Shown: in pieces, positions 1 through 11,212 of the stretch
Layout of the letters: each line of letters begins with the position of its first letter
How positions within the stretch are numbered: the stretch's first letter is position 1
Assembly (NCBI GenBank): GCA_905147135.1
Contig: LR990055.1
Coordinates: forward strand, 124,001-188,000
Length of the DNA: 64,000 nucleotides
From: Blastobasis lacticolella
Lineage: Eukaryota > Arthropoda > Insecta > Lepidoptera > Blastobasidae
Direction of reading: 5' to 3'
Translations under genes and position numbers: made by a program
The notes under the pieces: model-generated
Database searches by the model: none
What the model was told of the DNA's origin: nothing
The model's input: only the letters and a program-made list of their open reading frames with translations

Positions 1-2069
1 CAATACCGTTTAAGGAAAGCGTATTTACATAAGGCCGAATATATCGAAAGAGCTATAAAAGGCAAGATGGCAAGTCGGAGACGCACAAAGTCCCGTGAGG
101 CTGTCACGAGTGCGCGATTGCGGTCAAGAGCGTCGCGGTCGCTCCGAGCTGCGCTTTTACCGCCTGCACTAGCCCTCACTGCGCACTTAGTAGGCAGTAG
201 GTACAAAGTATACAATGTACTTATGCCTAAAGTTCGTGTAATGTAGCTTGGTCTCTGTGACAGCTGCCATCGCTGGCACGCGAACGAAATTAAAAGACAA
301 GCACAAAAATGGCATACTTTGTCGGTGCTTAGATAAAATATGATATTTTTGTGCGTGTATTTTAATGAAGTAAATAATCAACAGATATTAAAAATGTCCG
401 ACATACTCGTATTCTTTCCTAACCTACCGATTTTCATGAAATAAAATTGAGAACCATCCCGATTAAACTGATTTCTAAATGAGAGTAACCGCATAGAAAT
501 CGGCCCAGCTGTTAGATACGATGCCAGAAATAGACACACACAAAGGCACACGTTAAACTTATAACACCCCTTTCACTCAAGCGTAGGGGTTAAAAAATAA
601 TATACCGATTACAGCTCAGTATCAGCTATGAAGGTAGGACTCTGGACTCCAGATCTTAAGAACTTCATCTACAATGCAAATTGCAATGAACCTCATTTAA
701 AACGGAACGAATAAATAAATAAAAATTAATTACATATTTTATCTGAATACGATGGATAAAAGGATTATTTATCATCGCAGACGTTGCTTTGTCCGCGCCC
801 GCGGACTGGAACTCATGAATGCGGGGCGAAACTATAAATTACTCCGAAATTTTTTGTTATTCATTTAACAAACACTGGGAGAACATAACACAAGTATAAC
901 AACAAGTGAAGGCCGTAATTTATCTCCTTATGCGGCTCACGTCTGACGCAACCGCGTACTATTTATTGTTTCACAGGGAATACATTAACGCGTTTCCGGA
1001 GTGCTTCGCAAGAGTGGAGCGTTTATAGTCCTGTGCAACGCTGGCGAGGTAGGCTGGAGTAACGCTAATACATTTCCGGTCCATTAAAAGCCTGGTATCC
1101 CGGATTTCCACGGCGCGCTTTGTCGTAAAACAAAGACGCCGCTCGGAACCTCCCCTTGCGCTAGCCGGAGTCATAGTGCCAGGAAAACGAGTAGAAGGTC
1201 TCCAAGCAGATTACAGAAAGGTGTCTTGTCATGCATCAAATGAGAGTTGTATCAGGAATTTCATAGGGAGAACCTACTCATTTACGATTGTATTATATTT
1301 CAACAAATCGTTACTGATCATAATTCTCGCAGCTGCTTCACAGTCACTGACTGTCGTGCGTGTCTAGTAGTAGTCTTACTGAATTAAGTATTTGAGGAAA
1401 AAGAAAAATAAGTTTTAAGTATCGTAAGTTGATTTGCTAACAACTATTGTTTTGTTGTAGCAAACTTAAACTTATATTCAAAAGAAGCAGAAGCCAGAGT
1501 CAACTTTTTTTCTTTTTCTTCTCCTTCGTTCTTCAGAATCCTCACTCCATAAGCCGTTAGCTCACGTCCGAGTTACGATCGCAGGTCTTATCAAATTAAA
1601 TTCCAACAAAAAGCGACATTTAAAAACAGAGCCGAGTCGTTCCACTGCTTCTCTCTCTTGCTCTGTGCCAAAATGTAACTCGAGAGGACACTAACGTCCG
1701 CGTCGCATCTTAGATACCTTTATGCGCCTATCTTTTTGTTGCACAGGGAGAGACTTTTCTTAAGTCGCTGTGCCTACTTATGCCTAGGAAATTATATTCA
1801 TTCGCAAGACAGTTTGCTATAACAGAATAGTTGTGTGTTACATAATGTTATAATGTAGTAAATTGTGTGCCATTGTATTATGAAAGGGGCCACTAAGAGG
1901 TGTGTCATGATCGTAGCTTGTGACACATGGATGTAAGCTAGTTGAGATGATAACAAAACTGATTACATTTCATAGACTTAAAAATATCATATGCGATATT
2001 GTGGCGATTAATGTTTATTAACATATTTTATTAGAGTAAATATTACTTTTCTTTTTTAATTTTAGACTA
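1..2069. other. AT-rich spacer, no gene recognised
   Basis: No open frame in this stretch looks like a known protein, and there is no RNA gene or clear element end. A pyrimidine-rich tract lies near 1505-1530. At about 1548-1562 the phrase ATAAGCCGTTAGCT recurs at 37013 and, slightly changed, at 28980. Those two sites lie in minus-strand C-terminal scraps of an RTE-like LINE, so 1530-1605 may be a very small remnant of the same family. Confidence 0.5.
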
Positions 2070-2090
2070 TCCAGGCATTTGACCGCCATC

Positions 2091-4030
2091 TCACCTGGTG
2101 GTAAAGGACGATGCGGTCGAAGATGGAGCATGCCTGTCTAGGAACAGCCTATTCACTCTAGCCTTGAAGGCGTCCAGATTATAGTGATCAGGGAACACAC
2201 TCGCAGGCAACGTGCTCCATTCCTTAGCCGTTCGCATTATAAAGGTTGAACCAAAGCGGCTCGTGCGGGTAGCTGGAAGATCCACGACATAAGAATGAAG
2301 CGCTCGCCCGGATCGTGTTTCCCGATGCCGGAAAGGGGCCGGCGGAATGAGGTCGTGCAACTGTTTAACCCACTCACCGAAATGCAACCTATAGAATACT
2401 GACAGACACGCAACCCTGCGCCGATGCTGCTCGAGACTCTGCAGCTTAGCCTCAATTAATTGCGGGTCACAAATTATCTTCTTTACACGTTTTTCCACCG
2501 AATCTAAAGTGGCCAGTTGGTATTTGGCTGATCCATCCCATAGATGGCAGCAGTACACTATGCATGATCGGACTTGTGCTTGATATAATTGAAGCAATTG
2601 CTTAGAAGTGAAGTACCGCCTGACCTTCGAGAGGATACCAAGTTTCTTGGCTGCAGTCTTAGCTTTGGATTCGATGTACTGTCCAAAGTTAAGATTGGTT
2701 GATAGCTCAACACCAAGTAGCTGTAAATCGTCGGTAATTTCCACAGCTACATCCAAGAAAGACGGAGTTGAATGGAATGGACTCCGTTTGGCGGAAAACA
2801 ATCACGCCTGTATTTTGGCCACTAGATTGGCTTCGCCCCAGTCGGAGACTGCCTTGAGAGCTTCGTTGAAACGCCTAACCATGGCCTCTCGACAAGACTG
2901 AATGTCGTCCCAGTTTGCTTTTGCCTCTGACAGATATATATTTGTTACTGTGCTGTCGTCAGCATACCCAAGGGTACCGGGTACTAGAAGATCGTTGATA
3001 TGCAGCAAGAAAAGAGTCGCGGACAGAACCGACCCCTGAGGAACTCCCGCATCGATAGCCTGAAGATCAGATGAGTAACCATCGAGAACTACCCGGATTG
3101 AACGTCCACTCATAAAGTCCGAAATCCAGGTGCAAAAGCCAACAGGAATACCAAATGAAGGAAGCTTGCTTAGAAGGGCTGCACGTCAAACCCTACCAAA
3201 GGTCTTGGAGATATCGAGCGACACAGCAAGGGCCTCGCCATGCTTCTCAATGGCCTCACTCCATATATGAGTGGCATACACCAGATGGTCCCTAGTCGAC
3301 CGACCACGGCGGAATCCGTACTGGTAATTGCTGAGGAGATCGTTACCTTCGAGATGCGCAAGAAGTTTGTCAGTGCACGCTCCATAATCTTACAGAGAAT
3401 GGAGGTCATGGAAAAAGGGCAAGGAATTGAAATAGGGCGATAGTTGGCAGGGTCTGCGCGGCTGCCCTTCTTAGGCACGGGCTGCACATTGGCAAGCTTC
3501 CACGACATAGGTACAATACCAGTTTTAAGTGAGAGTCGAAACAGGCGTGTGAGAATAGGAGACAACTCAGGGGCACATCTACGCAAGACCGTCGCTGGTA
3601 TACTATCAGCCTTGTTCACGTCTAGACTCCGCAGGATTTTTAAAATCTCTTTCTGATGTATTCGCACGTCTGTCATACTGCAGTCAGCGCGGGGTGACAT
3701 GGGTGGAGTTTTTTCTGCAGTATCTAAATGCGAACTCGCCGCGAAATGAGAAGCAAGCAAATTCGCTTTCTCCTCCGCAGCATGTGCCAATGTTCCGTCT
3801 GGCTTCAGCAACGGTGGTAACGAGGATTGGCTAAAATTGGATTCGACCGCTTTTGCCAAAGATCAAAACGCCTTACTCCCAGGACAGTAAGAGGCCAGTT
3901 TGGCGCCAATCCGGCTTATGTGGTCGAATCGAGCACTGCGTAGCGTCCTTTTACAAGACTTGGCGGCGAGGTAAAAGGCTCTCTTCAGTTTGCGAGTATC
4001 CGTACTTATGAGCTCTGAATTATGGACGAG
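2091..4030 (-). pseudogene. LINE-B reverse transcriptase and C-terminal tail, broken
   Basis: The enzyme would copy the element RNA into DNA at the nick. The pre-RT linker reads KLKRAFYLAAKSCKRTLRSA (around 3990), then a stop replaces an expected tryptophan near 3866. RT motifs follow: VQPVPKKGSRADPANYRPIS (about 3480-3420), a frameshift near 3360, QYGFRRGRST, SLDISKTFGRV (motif A, catalytic Asp kept, AFD changed to TFG), an in-frame stop near 3187, GVPQGSVLSATLF (3035) and YADDSTVT (motif C, about 2960). The tail (2801-2091) has LYQAQVRSCIVYCCHLWDGS and ends FKARVNRLF. The tail frame is open for 236 codons and the YADD frame for 103. Two frameshifts and two stops make the whole gene inactive. 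Confidence 0.9.
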
Positions 4031-4045
4031 ACTTGCCGTTCATCG

Positions 4046-4886
4046 CTACGTCAGAATACGGAATATTATATTCCATACCCTGCCGTATAACCGCGGTAAT
4101 GGCTTCAGCACAATTGACGGATCGCCCGAAGAGAAGCATGCCTCCCGCCAAGGATAGAACGAAAAGAAGTGACGCATCTCATCCCAATCTGCTGACTTGT
4201 ATCGCCACACCCGACGGTTGCAAAGGGCTTGCTCCGGTGGGAAATAGACGGATACAAATTCCACCAGACAGTGGTCGGATGTACCTAGTGGTGCAGAAAC
4301 CGATACTGAGTTTCTGTCCGGATTAGTCGTCAACAGAAGGTCTAAGCAATTTGCGGTATGAGAGTCGACATAAGGTACTCTCGTGGCTTACCAGCTGGGT
4401 GAGATCTAGCGACAGAGCTAGTTTACGCGCTTCTCTCCCAGCATGATTAGTCACCTGGTATGGGAAAAGCCAATCTTGGTGGTGGGCATTGAAATAACCC
4501 AGGATAACTAACTGCGTCCCGGGGTAACGTTCCCTCGCTTCATCCGTCGCTTCAATGAGATGGCCACAAAAACGAGTTGTCTCCTAAACCCCGCTGTGCG
4601 AGCGATAAACGCAGGCATACAGGATTTGCACATTACCTGTATCCACCAAAAGCCACGAAATGGAGAAATCAGACCCCTCAAAGCTCCTGAGGCGCCGAGT
4701 ACAGATGTCATCGCGAGCGTACTCACAGACTCCGGCACGAGGTACGAACCTGTGCTCGAGAGTATACCCTGGGTAGCCGAGGTACGCCGCGTCAGCCGGA
4801 CATCTGATCTGCGTCTCAGTGAGGAACAGTAGCTGCGGTTTTTCAGCCTCAAGGTGTTGGTGGCCTCGAATGTTCGTGAGGTGCAC
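4046..4886 (-). pseudogene. LINE-B endonuclease (APE-type), broken
   Basis: The minus strand encodes an N-terminal block reading LTNIRGHQHLEAEKPQLLFL followed by TETQ, a typical LINE endonuclease opening (4886-4584). After a frameshift near 4583 it continues with LVILGYFNAHHQDWL (about 4500-4450). It ends with GTSDHCLVEF (4333-4046), the conserved SDH metal/catalytic motif. In related LINEs the middle motif is GDFNAHH; here the aspartate has become tyrosine, which should abolish cleavage. Another frame change or stop lies around 4333, where the C-terminal block opens in a different frame. The gene is therefore dead, with at least two reading-frame breaks plus a lost catalytic residue. Downstream, after a short linker, comes the RT of the same element. 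Confidence 0.85.
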
Positions 4887-5533
4887 TTTGAGTGGGAGGA
4901 CGTGCAGCCGCTGTGTATTGTTTCTCCTTTGTTTTTTGTGCTTTATATTTTGAGTGAAAAGGATGGGTTAGGAGGACGGAAGTTGGACGAGGTGGCGCTC
5001 CGCTGACCAGCTAGCATGCTCACTATTGCCGTACGGGAAGGTGCCTGACGCGGAGACCGTGGGGACGCCCGAATACCCCCAGATTGGCTACCTGACCCTC
5101 CCATCCGGTCGCCAACCGGCAAGGTCGAGCAATCTGGGATTTTTCGTAAGATGGCGGGGCAGCCTTTCACTGGTGGCTAACCAGCTACTTGGGCCCCCAA
5201 CTATCTACCGTCGGCCAGCGGCGGCACCGTGCTTCGGATCCCGCTGCCCTCCAAAGCCAGGCATCCGGTACGAGAGTGGTGAGCAGTAGAAAAATCGGTT
5301 ACACAGAGCAACCACAACTGTCTAGATCCGTCCTTCTAGATGGCTGCTCTAGGCACTGCAACGAAACACGGCTGGGCCGCTTGACGACGCGTTCGCCTGG
5401 AGTGTGGTAACCAGCCACAGCTGAAGCCTACCACCGGAGAGAGCTGTTCATTTTGCACTACCCAGGGACCACGTGTAGGGTATCTAGAGTCATGAAGCCC
5501 AAAGTAGGTTTCGCCTACGGCCGCGGACAGCAT
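4887..5533 (-). other. LINE-B 5-prime region
   Basis: This segment precedes the endonuclease on the minus strand and is more GC-rich than the flanks. It holds several short open frames (for example 5336-5533 and 4943-5170, minus), none of which I recognise as a gag-like ORF1 protein. It may be 5-prime UTR or a decayed ORF1. The start of the element is not fixed: I chose 5533 because composition becomes AT-rich beyond it. Confidence 0.5.
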
Positions 5534-6447
5534 TGGTCCCCTAACTAAATTACGTTATTAAAGATTGTCTGTCCCACCGTACGGATCCGTCTTCGCTTAT
5601 TTCAAGTAGAAACTTATATCGTAAATTTATAGTCAAACTGCTAATGAAGTTGTTTAGCTGTGTGTTGTACTAATAGAACTGACGAGAATAAAAATCATAT
5701 TTGTCATAGTATGATATTTCTTTTCTGACCAAATAATATTAATAAATTGCTGACAAAATAATCAATTTTTGCTGACAATATTCATGGCCGATCGCATACC
5801 TTTTTACTTATACATTAATCATATTTTCGAGTTAAGTTACGGACAAAAACAATTTATACCAACCCTTACTTACAAAAACCCAAACAGAATAATGGGGCGC
5901 CAATAACTTATTTCCAATTTTTACTTTCACTCAACATAGACTAAAAAATATTAAATAAACGCAAAAACCATCCCCAAAAATGGCTCTCGCACTGCGGTCT
6001 CACCCTACTCGTAAAATACGTCCAAACACAGTTACGTTTCGTTTGACAGTGACCGCTTGTCAATCGATGGTAATAGAAAACTCCAATATTAGCGCCGTGG
6101 GACGAACGGGTAGGGGGTGAAGCCGCAAACTCAATTTATATTCATTGATATCGCAGACAGGACAGTTAAAATATGAAAATATTGTTTTTGAATACCGAAG
6201 CAGACGCGTGTTCGTTTAGCTCGAATCAAAAACCGCTTTTATTGGTGTATCTATAGCGGCGGTTGCGGCTGACCAAACAGCCGAAACAGATTGCTGTTGT
6301 TTCCTGTGAGTGCATCGGGATAATATTATTATATGTAAAAACGCGTATGATTTTGATGACATTCGAAATCGAGGGATCTGTGTGGGAATCTGGTGGACTT
6401 ATTCGGTTATAAACTCGGTTATAAGTAATTTTTTCTAACAAATTTTT
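5534..6447. other. AT-rich spacer
   Basis: No open frame, repeat or RNA gene was recognised. It separates LINE-B from the first SINE-1 copy. Confidence 0.5.
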
Positions 6448-6745
6448 CATCTTAACGATAATGCCCCGGTTGTGTTCTCGCGCGCGAGGGCCCTGGGTCC
6501 GTCTTGACCATGATTCAGGGTTTCGCAAATCAGGTAATTACAGTATAGCGATTTCCATCTGACCTTGACTGGTTAACAGGGGAATGTCCTGGTTTTCTCA
6601 AGATGTTTTTCCTCCGGAAGATTATTGGTTAGCGTATAACTGATGTACCTACATAACTCAGGAAAAGTTATTAGTACACTGCGGCACTGGGGTTCGAAGT
6701 CGGTGCCTCGGACCCACGTACGACACAAAACACGACGTATAACAT
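6448..6745 (-). mobile_element. SINE-1 copy (tRNA-derived), diverged
   Basis: The stretch matches, region by region, the better copy at 49164-49526: a tail with CGGTTGTGTTCTCGCGCGCGAG, the phrase CAGGTAATTACAGT, the central CATCTGACCTT, and the head with a B-box-like GGTTCGAAGTCGG near 6692 (written on the plus strand). The element lies on the minus strand, so its RNA polymerase III promoter head is at the right. The A box is not clear. It is a non-coding parasite of LINE machinery. Confidence 0.7.
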
Positions 6746-6854
6746 AAAATGAATTCATTATTAACAAGTACGTACGTGCCGCTCATCGGGACGCTAGGTA
6801 TAAGTTTTTAAACAGGGTGTGGCATGGTCAGCCTAGAGCTGGTATAGTACGTTG

Positions 6855-7545
6855 CCTTCGCTCTTTAATCTGTACATGGATAGCCTGAGTCGTGGGATGA
6901 GCGACACCGGAGTATGGGTTGCTGCTCGATTGACAGTCACTGTGTCAACAGCATCAGCTACGCGGACGACATGGTGTTGCTCAGTCCATCGAATACGGCT
7001 CTCAGGAGGTTGATGGGAGTATGTAAGGAGTACGCGAGATTGCATGGGCTTTCATACAATGTTACCAAAAGTCAGCTCTTGATATTTCAAACCGGAAGAC
7101 GTAAGGTGACGTGTGTACCACCCGTGCTATTAAATGGCGTGCCTCTTTGTAGGGTCACAGAGTTCAAATACCTCCGCCACGTAGTTCATGAGGATTTGAA
7201 AGACGACGGCGATATTGATAGGGAAAGGAGAGCGTTGGCAGTCCGCTGTAATATGCTGGCTCGCAGGTTCGCGTGCGGTAGTGTGGAGGTAAAGATTACC
7301 CTTTTTAAGGCCTTCTTTCAAACGCTGTACACGTGTAGCTTGTGGGTGAGATATACGCAGTAGGCTTTCAACGCTCTCCGAGTACAGTACTCCTTGTTCT
7401 AGTTGTACTGTACTAGTTGTTGGGGCTCCCGCGCTTATGCAATGCATCAGCGATGTTTGCGCATGCGCACATGGATGGGCCCCACACGGTGGTGCGGCGC
7501 CGTATCACTTCGCTTCTGCGCAGGGTGTGTCTCAGAAGGTAAATA
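6855..7545 (+). pseudogene. Non-LTR reverse transcriptase fragment
   Basis: This is an internal piece of a LINE RT. It starts with LFNLYMDSLSRGMSDTGV (6862-6915), shifts frame near 6912, then runs NSISYADDMVLLSPSN (motif C YADD), YNVTKSQLLIFQTG, the thumb-like block FKYLRHVVHEDLKDDGDIDR, and RRALAVRCNMLARRF to SLWVRYTQ. An in-frame TAG ends the long open frame at 7363, but similarity continues through AFNALRVQYS and, after a further frame change, toward 7545. Neither the N-terminal RT motifs nor the element's own 3-prime end can be seen. The clade is uncertain (RTE- or Proto2-like by impression). It belongs to a different family from LINE-A to LINE-E. Confidence 0.85.
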
Positions 7546-8103
7546 CATAAATTAAATTCACCGATTAATTAATGATGTATTACTGTTATTGACATTTTGG
7601 ATTCTAAATTTAATAGACTAATTTTGACATTTTATATATTGCTTGGATTCTAAATTATTATTACTTTGACATTTTATATTCTAAATTATTATTTTTCAGA
7701 CATTTTGCACTGTGAGTTACTGTTGGCATTTTATTTTGTATATGTGATTTAATTTAAAATTTGACATCTTAAGTTCATTAATAAATTTGATTTACTAATG
7801 TAGTTTGTAAGTCATGAATGTTTTTTTACTAACTCAAATATGGACATTGTCTGAAATGAATTTATTTTATTTTTATTAAAACTTTTCTCCGTTGACTCGA
7901 AGTAAACACCTAGAAATTATTGTGTCAACTACTCGGACACCAGCTTAGTCCCTTATCGAGCGCCAGTTTTACATACAAATTGTATACGGCTCTAAGTACT
8001 TACATTAAACGTAGCCATTATTATCTTATATTTGCCTCTAAACTAATCAAAGTAGGTATTTTTGCACCAGGCAGTCCCTTTCATCACACACATTGTCGGG
8101 TTT
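7546..8103. other. AT-rich spacer with local tandem duplication
   Basis: Between about 7590 and 7735 the phrases GACATTTTATAT and TCTAAATTATTATT repeat two to three times with small changes, giving a short imperfect tandem array. It could be the 3-prime UTR of the preceding LINE fragment, but no tail or target duplication was found. The rest is unremarkable. Confidence 0.45.
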
Positions 8104-8228
8104 GTTAATATTGTTATTATCTCGATATTTCGACGCAGATGAATGCACCATGGTCACGAGAAGTCAGTCTGTTCGTGAAGATGATGCATGTAACTTCGTC
8201 AAAATATCGTGGTAAAAACAATACTAAC
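8104..8228. mobile_element. Foldback (MITE-like) element, about 125 bp
   Basis: Two arms of about 44 bp face each other: the left arm opens GTTAATATTGTTATTATC (8104) and the right arm ends with the near-complement GGTAAAAACAATACTAAC (8228). Both contain a TCGATATTTCGACG-like core, and roughly four fifths of positions pair. There is no coding capacity. Structure suggests a non-autonomous DNA transposon or foldback element. No target-site duplication was established. Confidence 0.6.
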
Positions 8229-9059
8229 TTTGGTAACGAACCTGATAATGAGTTATGAAAGTGTAGCGAATAAACACGAATGTCTTAAGCCCCCTTAAAC
8301 AAGGTAGTCCCTTGTCGGGCGCCAACCGCGACCGGCCCGCCGCCGCCCATATCGGTCATGTTGACTCAGCATTTACGTACCTGCGCCATCGAGACAATCC
8401 CTGTCGGCAAACATCTCGTCGTTGGCGCTCACTAAACACAAACCTTGCAATATTTGAACTCACCACTCTCCATATACTCGTAAACAGGACAGTAGAGTCT
8501 TACCCGAGAATCTGTGCAAATAAATGCAATACAAACCATTGCGTTGTGCCACAACGGTCTAGTGACCGGAATTTCAATTTAACGTAGTCGCTCAATCGTG
8601 ATAAGGAGCGAGCGGGGTTTGAGGGGGAGGGGAGGGGTGCAGCGACTCTCGGGCCTCAGAATTTCGGCTAGTCAAGCACTTTCCTTGTATTTACTTGTCT
8701 GCTCCGAAGTGCCTCGTCGTTTGTAACGCCTCCGCGTAATGCCACATTCTTATGATACACGCGGTTTTCACCTGCCATTTTCCGCCGCAGTAATTCTTCT
8801 GTTGTGTTGTTATTTCCTTAAATATTTGTAAGCGCTGACATGGACATGACAGCCTGCAAATTTGCGAGTACAAAATGCTTTTCGGAGTTGTTCAAGTGGT
8901 GTTTGTATTGTGCTAAAAGCTTGTCTAGCAGGTTTGTACTAGGATTACATAACAGTACAGTTTTCAATAATATATTCACGCTTTAATCCGATATTATTAT
9001 GTGAACTAAGTGCCTATCTCTTTCACAATCAATTGATTCTAAATCATTATACAGGCTGG
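8229..9059. other. Spacer; short G-rich stretch
   Basis: No gene or element was recognised. At 8607-8641 the plus strand is strongly G-rich (runs of four to five G), one of several such tracts in the window. Confidence 0.45.
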
Positions 9060-9305
9060 AGTCTAGTATTTCACCTCGAATGACGTTACCTCGACGATCA
9101 TTACCTCGATGAATATTCCTTGATGGTTCATTTTATCGAAGGGTCGTTACCTCGAAAGGGTAGTACCTCGAAAAGTAAAACTAATAAATAATAAAGAAAC
9201 TGTATATTTGTTTAGTTTTACTTTTCGAAGTAACGATCCATCGAGGTAGATTCATAGAGGTAATGGTCGTCGAGGTAATGCCATTCAAAGTAAAGGTATG
9301 AAAGC
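9060..9305. mobile_element. Foldback element built from repeated ACCTCGA motifs
   Basis: The left arm (about 9065-9184) and right arm (about 9213-9300) are inverted copies meeting at a 28-bp AT-rich loop. The inner ends are GAAAAGTAAAACTA and its complement. Both arms carry the heptamer ACCTCGA or one-base variants at roughly 10-20 bp spacing: about seven on the left and five, as complement, on the right. The left arm has an extra 12-16 bp near 9130. Dense subterminal repeats inside long inverted arms are typical of foldback or hAT-like MITEs, where transposase binds repeated short sites. No coding frame; target duplication not clear. Confidence 0.65.
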
Positions 9306-9334
9306 CTACAGTATGTACCTACAACATTCATACC

Positions 9335-9680
9335 TACATACCGTCACGCCTTTTTCCCGTACGAGTAGGCAGAAACCACAATATATTGTTCCATTTACTT
9401 GCTACGCTCTTGACATATCTCTTTGCTTCTTCCACATTAATTTCAAACCTTTTCATACATGCTCGTCGGTTTAGGAAACTTTAAGATATCCCCGATTTGA
9501 TCGTGATATGTACGTCTCGGGTTTTCTTTTCCAACCCTTTCGTTCTGTTAAGTCCTGCAACTGATGTATATTTCGTTAATCCCCTCTCGTTCATCCTCTC
9601 CACATGACCATACCAACTCAGCATTGCTTTCCGTATCCTAGTGACGACGCCTTTTTTCACTTCAGCACGTTCCCATATCT
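9335..9680 (-). pseudogene. C-terminal scrap of an RTE-like LINE
   Basis: Translation of the minus strand gives, with small breaks, KKGVVTRIRKAMLSWYGHVE then RMNERGLTKYTSVAGLNRTK, NRRACMKRFEINVEEAKRYV, SKWNNILWFLPTR and GKRRDG. This succession (RWxGHVxR, a Lys/Arg-rich stretch, then a WxxxV-type end) is the familiar C-terminus downstream of RT in RTE-like elements. No RT core is present, so the copy is 5-prime truncated. It abuts the foldback element at 9060-9305; the 3-prime end probably lies near 9306-9335. Confidence 0.7.
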
Positions 9681-9764
9681 ATATCGAAACATATACAAAC
9701 ATAATATAATAAAACAGTAAAAATAAATTACGGCGATGTAGAATTAGTAGTAAGATTTTTTATA

Positions 9765-10177
9765 AATTTTAATGTCTGTATGACGCTTTACACACGCTAA
9801 TATCCGGAACTATTGGACGAAACTTTTTTGTTGTGTAGCTATTAAGTAAGCCTGGGCAACACCTTGGACATAATAATTGATTTTGGAAACTGAGACACCT
9901 GATATAGAACCATAATACACTAGCTTAACTATAAGAAATATGGAAATGGCACCGAAAGGATTTTGATGAGGTTTTCACAGTTTGGTAGTTTGGGGTCCAA
10001 CTTAAAACCTATGCCATGTTTCATATAATTCGGTTGGGTAGAACAGAGATACAGCTTGACCTCTCCGTAGCATGAGCTGTCATACATTAGGGAGGTCATT
10101 TAAAGTAGACATTAGGGAAAAAGACACACTCCCCTTAAACCGATTTTTACGCGGACGAAGTCACGTGCAAAAGCTAG
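9765..10177 (+). mobile_element. Helitron remnant, 3-prime end at CTAG
   Basis: Near 9795 the phrase ACACACGCTAATATCCGGAA followed by CTATTGGACG resembles the inner 5-prime part of common lepidopteran Helitrons. At 10148-10177 the sequence ACGCGGACGAAGTCACGTGC leads to CTAG, followed by T, as expected for a Helitron 3-prime terminus at an A/T target. No Rep/helicase gene is present, so this is a non-autonomous copy. The 5-prime TC end could not be fixed. Confidence 0.6.
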
Positions 10178-10320
10178 TTACAAATAAACATAAAACTGAA
10201 ACGATATTTTACATCAGCCCACGTCTCTTTCAAGTATCTGTCGCGTCGAGCATGTCGCCCTGATTGCGTCTAACGATACCTACTTCGTATACGTTTGGCA
10301 GCACGTGTGTCAGGCTTCTT

Positions 10321-10515
10321 GGGGCCTTAGGAAGGGGGCAAGGGGAGGGGGTTTAATTAAGTACGCGCCGTGACCCGCGTGCTGAGCGCGCCGGTAATTA
10401 TTTTTCACATCTTTGTCGATCTAATCTTAATTAGGGCGCCGCGCCGTGACGAACGGCTGCAGCCTGCGCCGCCGCGGGTGTTACGCGATCTAATTGATAA
10501 TTCAGGACGCCGGGG
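10321..10515. promoter_or_regulatory. Candidate regulatory island: GC-rich with TAAT cores
   Basis: Against an AT-rich background this stretch is GC-rich, yet it holds discrete AT blocks: TTAATTAA (10353), TAATTA (10395), CTAATCTTAATTAG (10421) and CTAATTGATAATT (10490). TAATTA and TAATTG are core sites for homeodomain proteins in general. Such a mix is what conserved developmental enhancers often look like, but conservation cannot be seen from one sequence, so this is a low-confidence inference. Confidence 0.25.
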
Positions 10516-11212
10516 ACGCGAGCTTGTGACAAAGTTGTAATATAATTATAATAATGATAATAATGTATCGTCACGGGGTGTCAATTCCCGAGACTGTCGC
10601 AGGGTCACCAGCGGAAGATCTTGGACAACCTCGCTTTGCTAATGGTATTAACATGCACCTAATGAGCGATTAGCTCGTTGCTGTGATGAAGTTCGCCTAG
10701 CCTCAAACTATGAAACTGTCACTCATCCAGTTTCCGGACTCTGAGAGCGTTCCTTAACCTCGGTCACGAAAATATGCCTGTGTCTAGTGAAGGCAGTAGC
10801 TATTATCAACTATCCTTATAGTATATTTAATAAATATGTATTAAGAAAAATATAAAATTGGCAACGAAGTCAAGTTGCATTCACCAATCGTATCCAAAAG
10901 TTGAACTCCTTGAGTACACATTCACCTACCTATATCCAAGTCACTTTATGTTCACCTCATATTGGAATCTTTCGAGCGGATTGAGTTCTTTAGAAATATT
11001 CACGAGTCAGCTTTCAATTCGACGTACATATTGCTGGAGGTAAGTAATTGGTTGAGTGCGGCGCGGGGGCGGCGCGGGGCGGGGGCGGGGCGGGTGCGTG
11101 AGCGCCGCGGAGGTCTCATACAGCCCGTTGCACCTGCCCCGTAATTGGGGCAGATGGGAAAATAAGTCCATGTATACCTGATGTCGTGATAATATTGTAG
11201 TGGTATGATTAT
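10516..11212. other. Spacer with G-rich tract
   Basis: At 11058-11100 the plus strand has seven or more runs of three to five G in 43 bases (G-quadruplex potential). Just before it, at 11038, GAGGTAAGTAAT fits a splice-donor consensus, but the open frame leading to it has no recognisable protein and no matching acceptor was found. Nothing else is seen. Confidence 0.4.

Larger units (their letters stand above)
2070..5533 (-). mobile_element. LINE-B: near full-length, inactive jockey-type non-LTR retrotransposon
   Basis: On the minus strand the order is a 5-prime region (5533-4887), an apurinic-type endonuclease (4886-4046) and a reverse transcriptase with C-terminal tail (4030-2091). This is the usual order of jockey/CR1-like LINEs, which move by nicking DNA and copying their RNA at the nick. 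The element is broken by frameshifts and stops, so it cannot move by itself. The 3-prime boundary is set by comparison with the copy at 55112-55295: both continue past the stop with the phrase GAGATGGCGGTCAAATGCCTG-like sequence. Further 5-prime-truncated pieces of the same family lie at 46385-46565, 53458-53670 and 55112-55295, all on the plus strand. No target-site duplication was identified. Confidence 0.85.

Noticed and set aside
4560..4832. Plus-strand open frames across LINE-B (also 3240-3656 and 5026-5410)
   Set aside because: They are antisense shadows of the minus-strand endonuclease and RT.
10858..11144. Possible exon ending at a splice-donor-like GAGGTAAGTAAT (11038)
   Set aside because: The frame has no recognisable protein, no good start and no partner acceptor. 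One consensus match is expected by chance in 64 kb.
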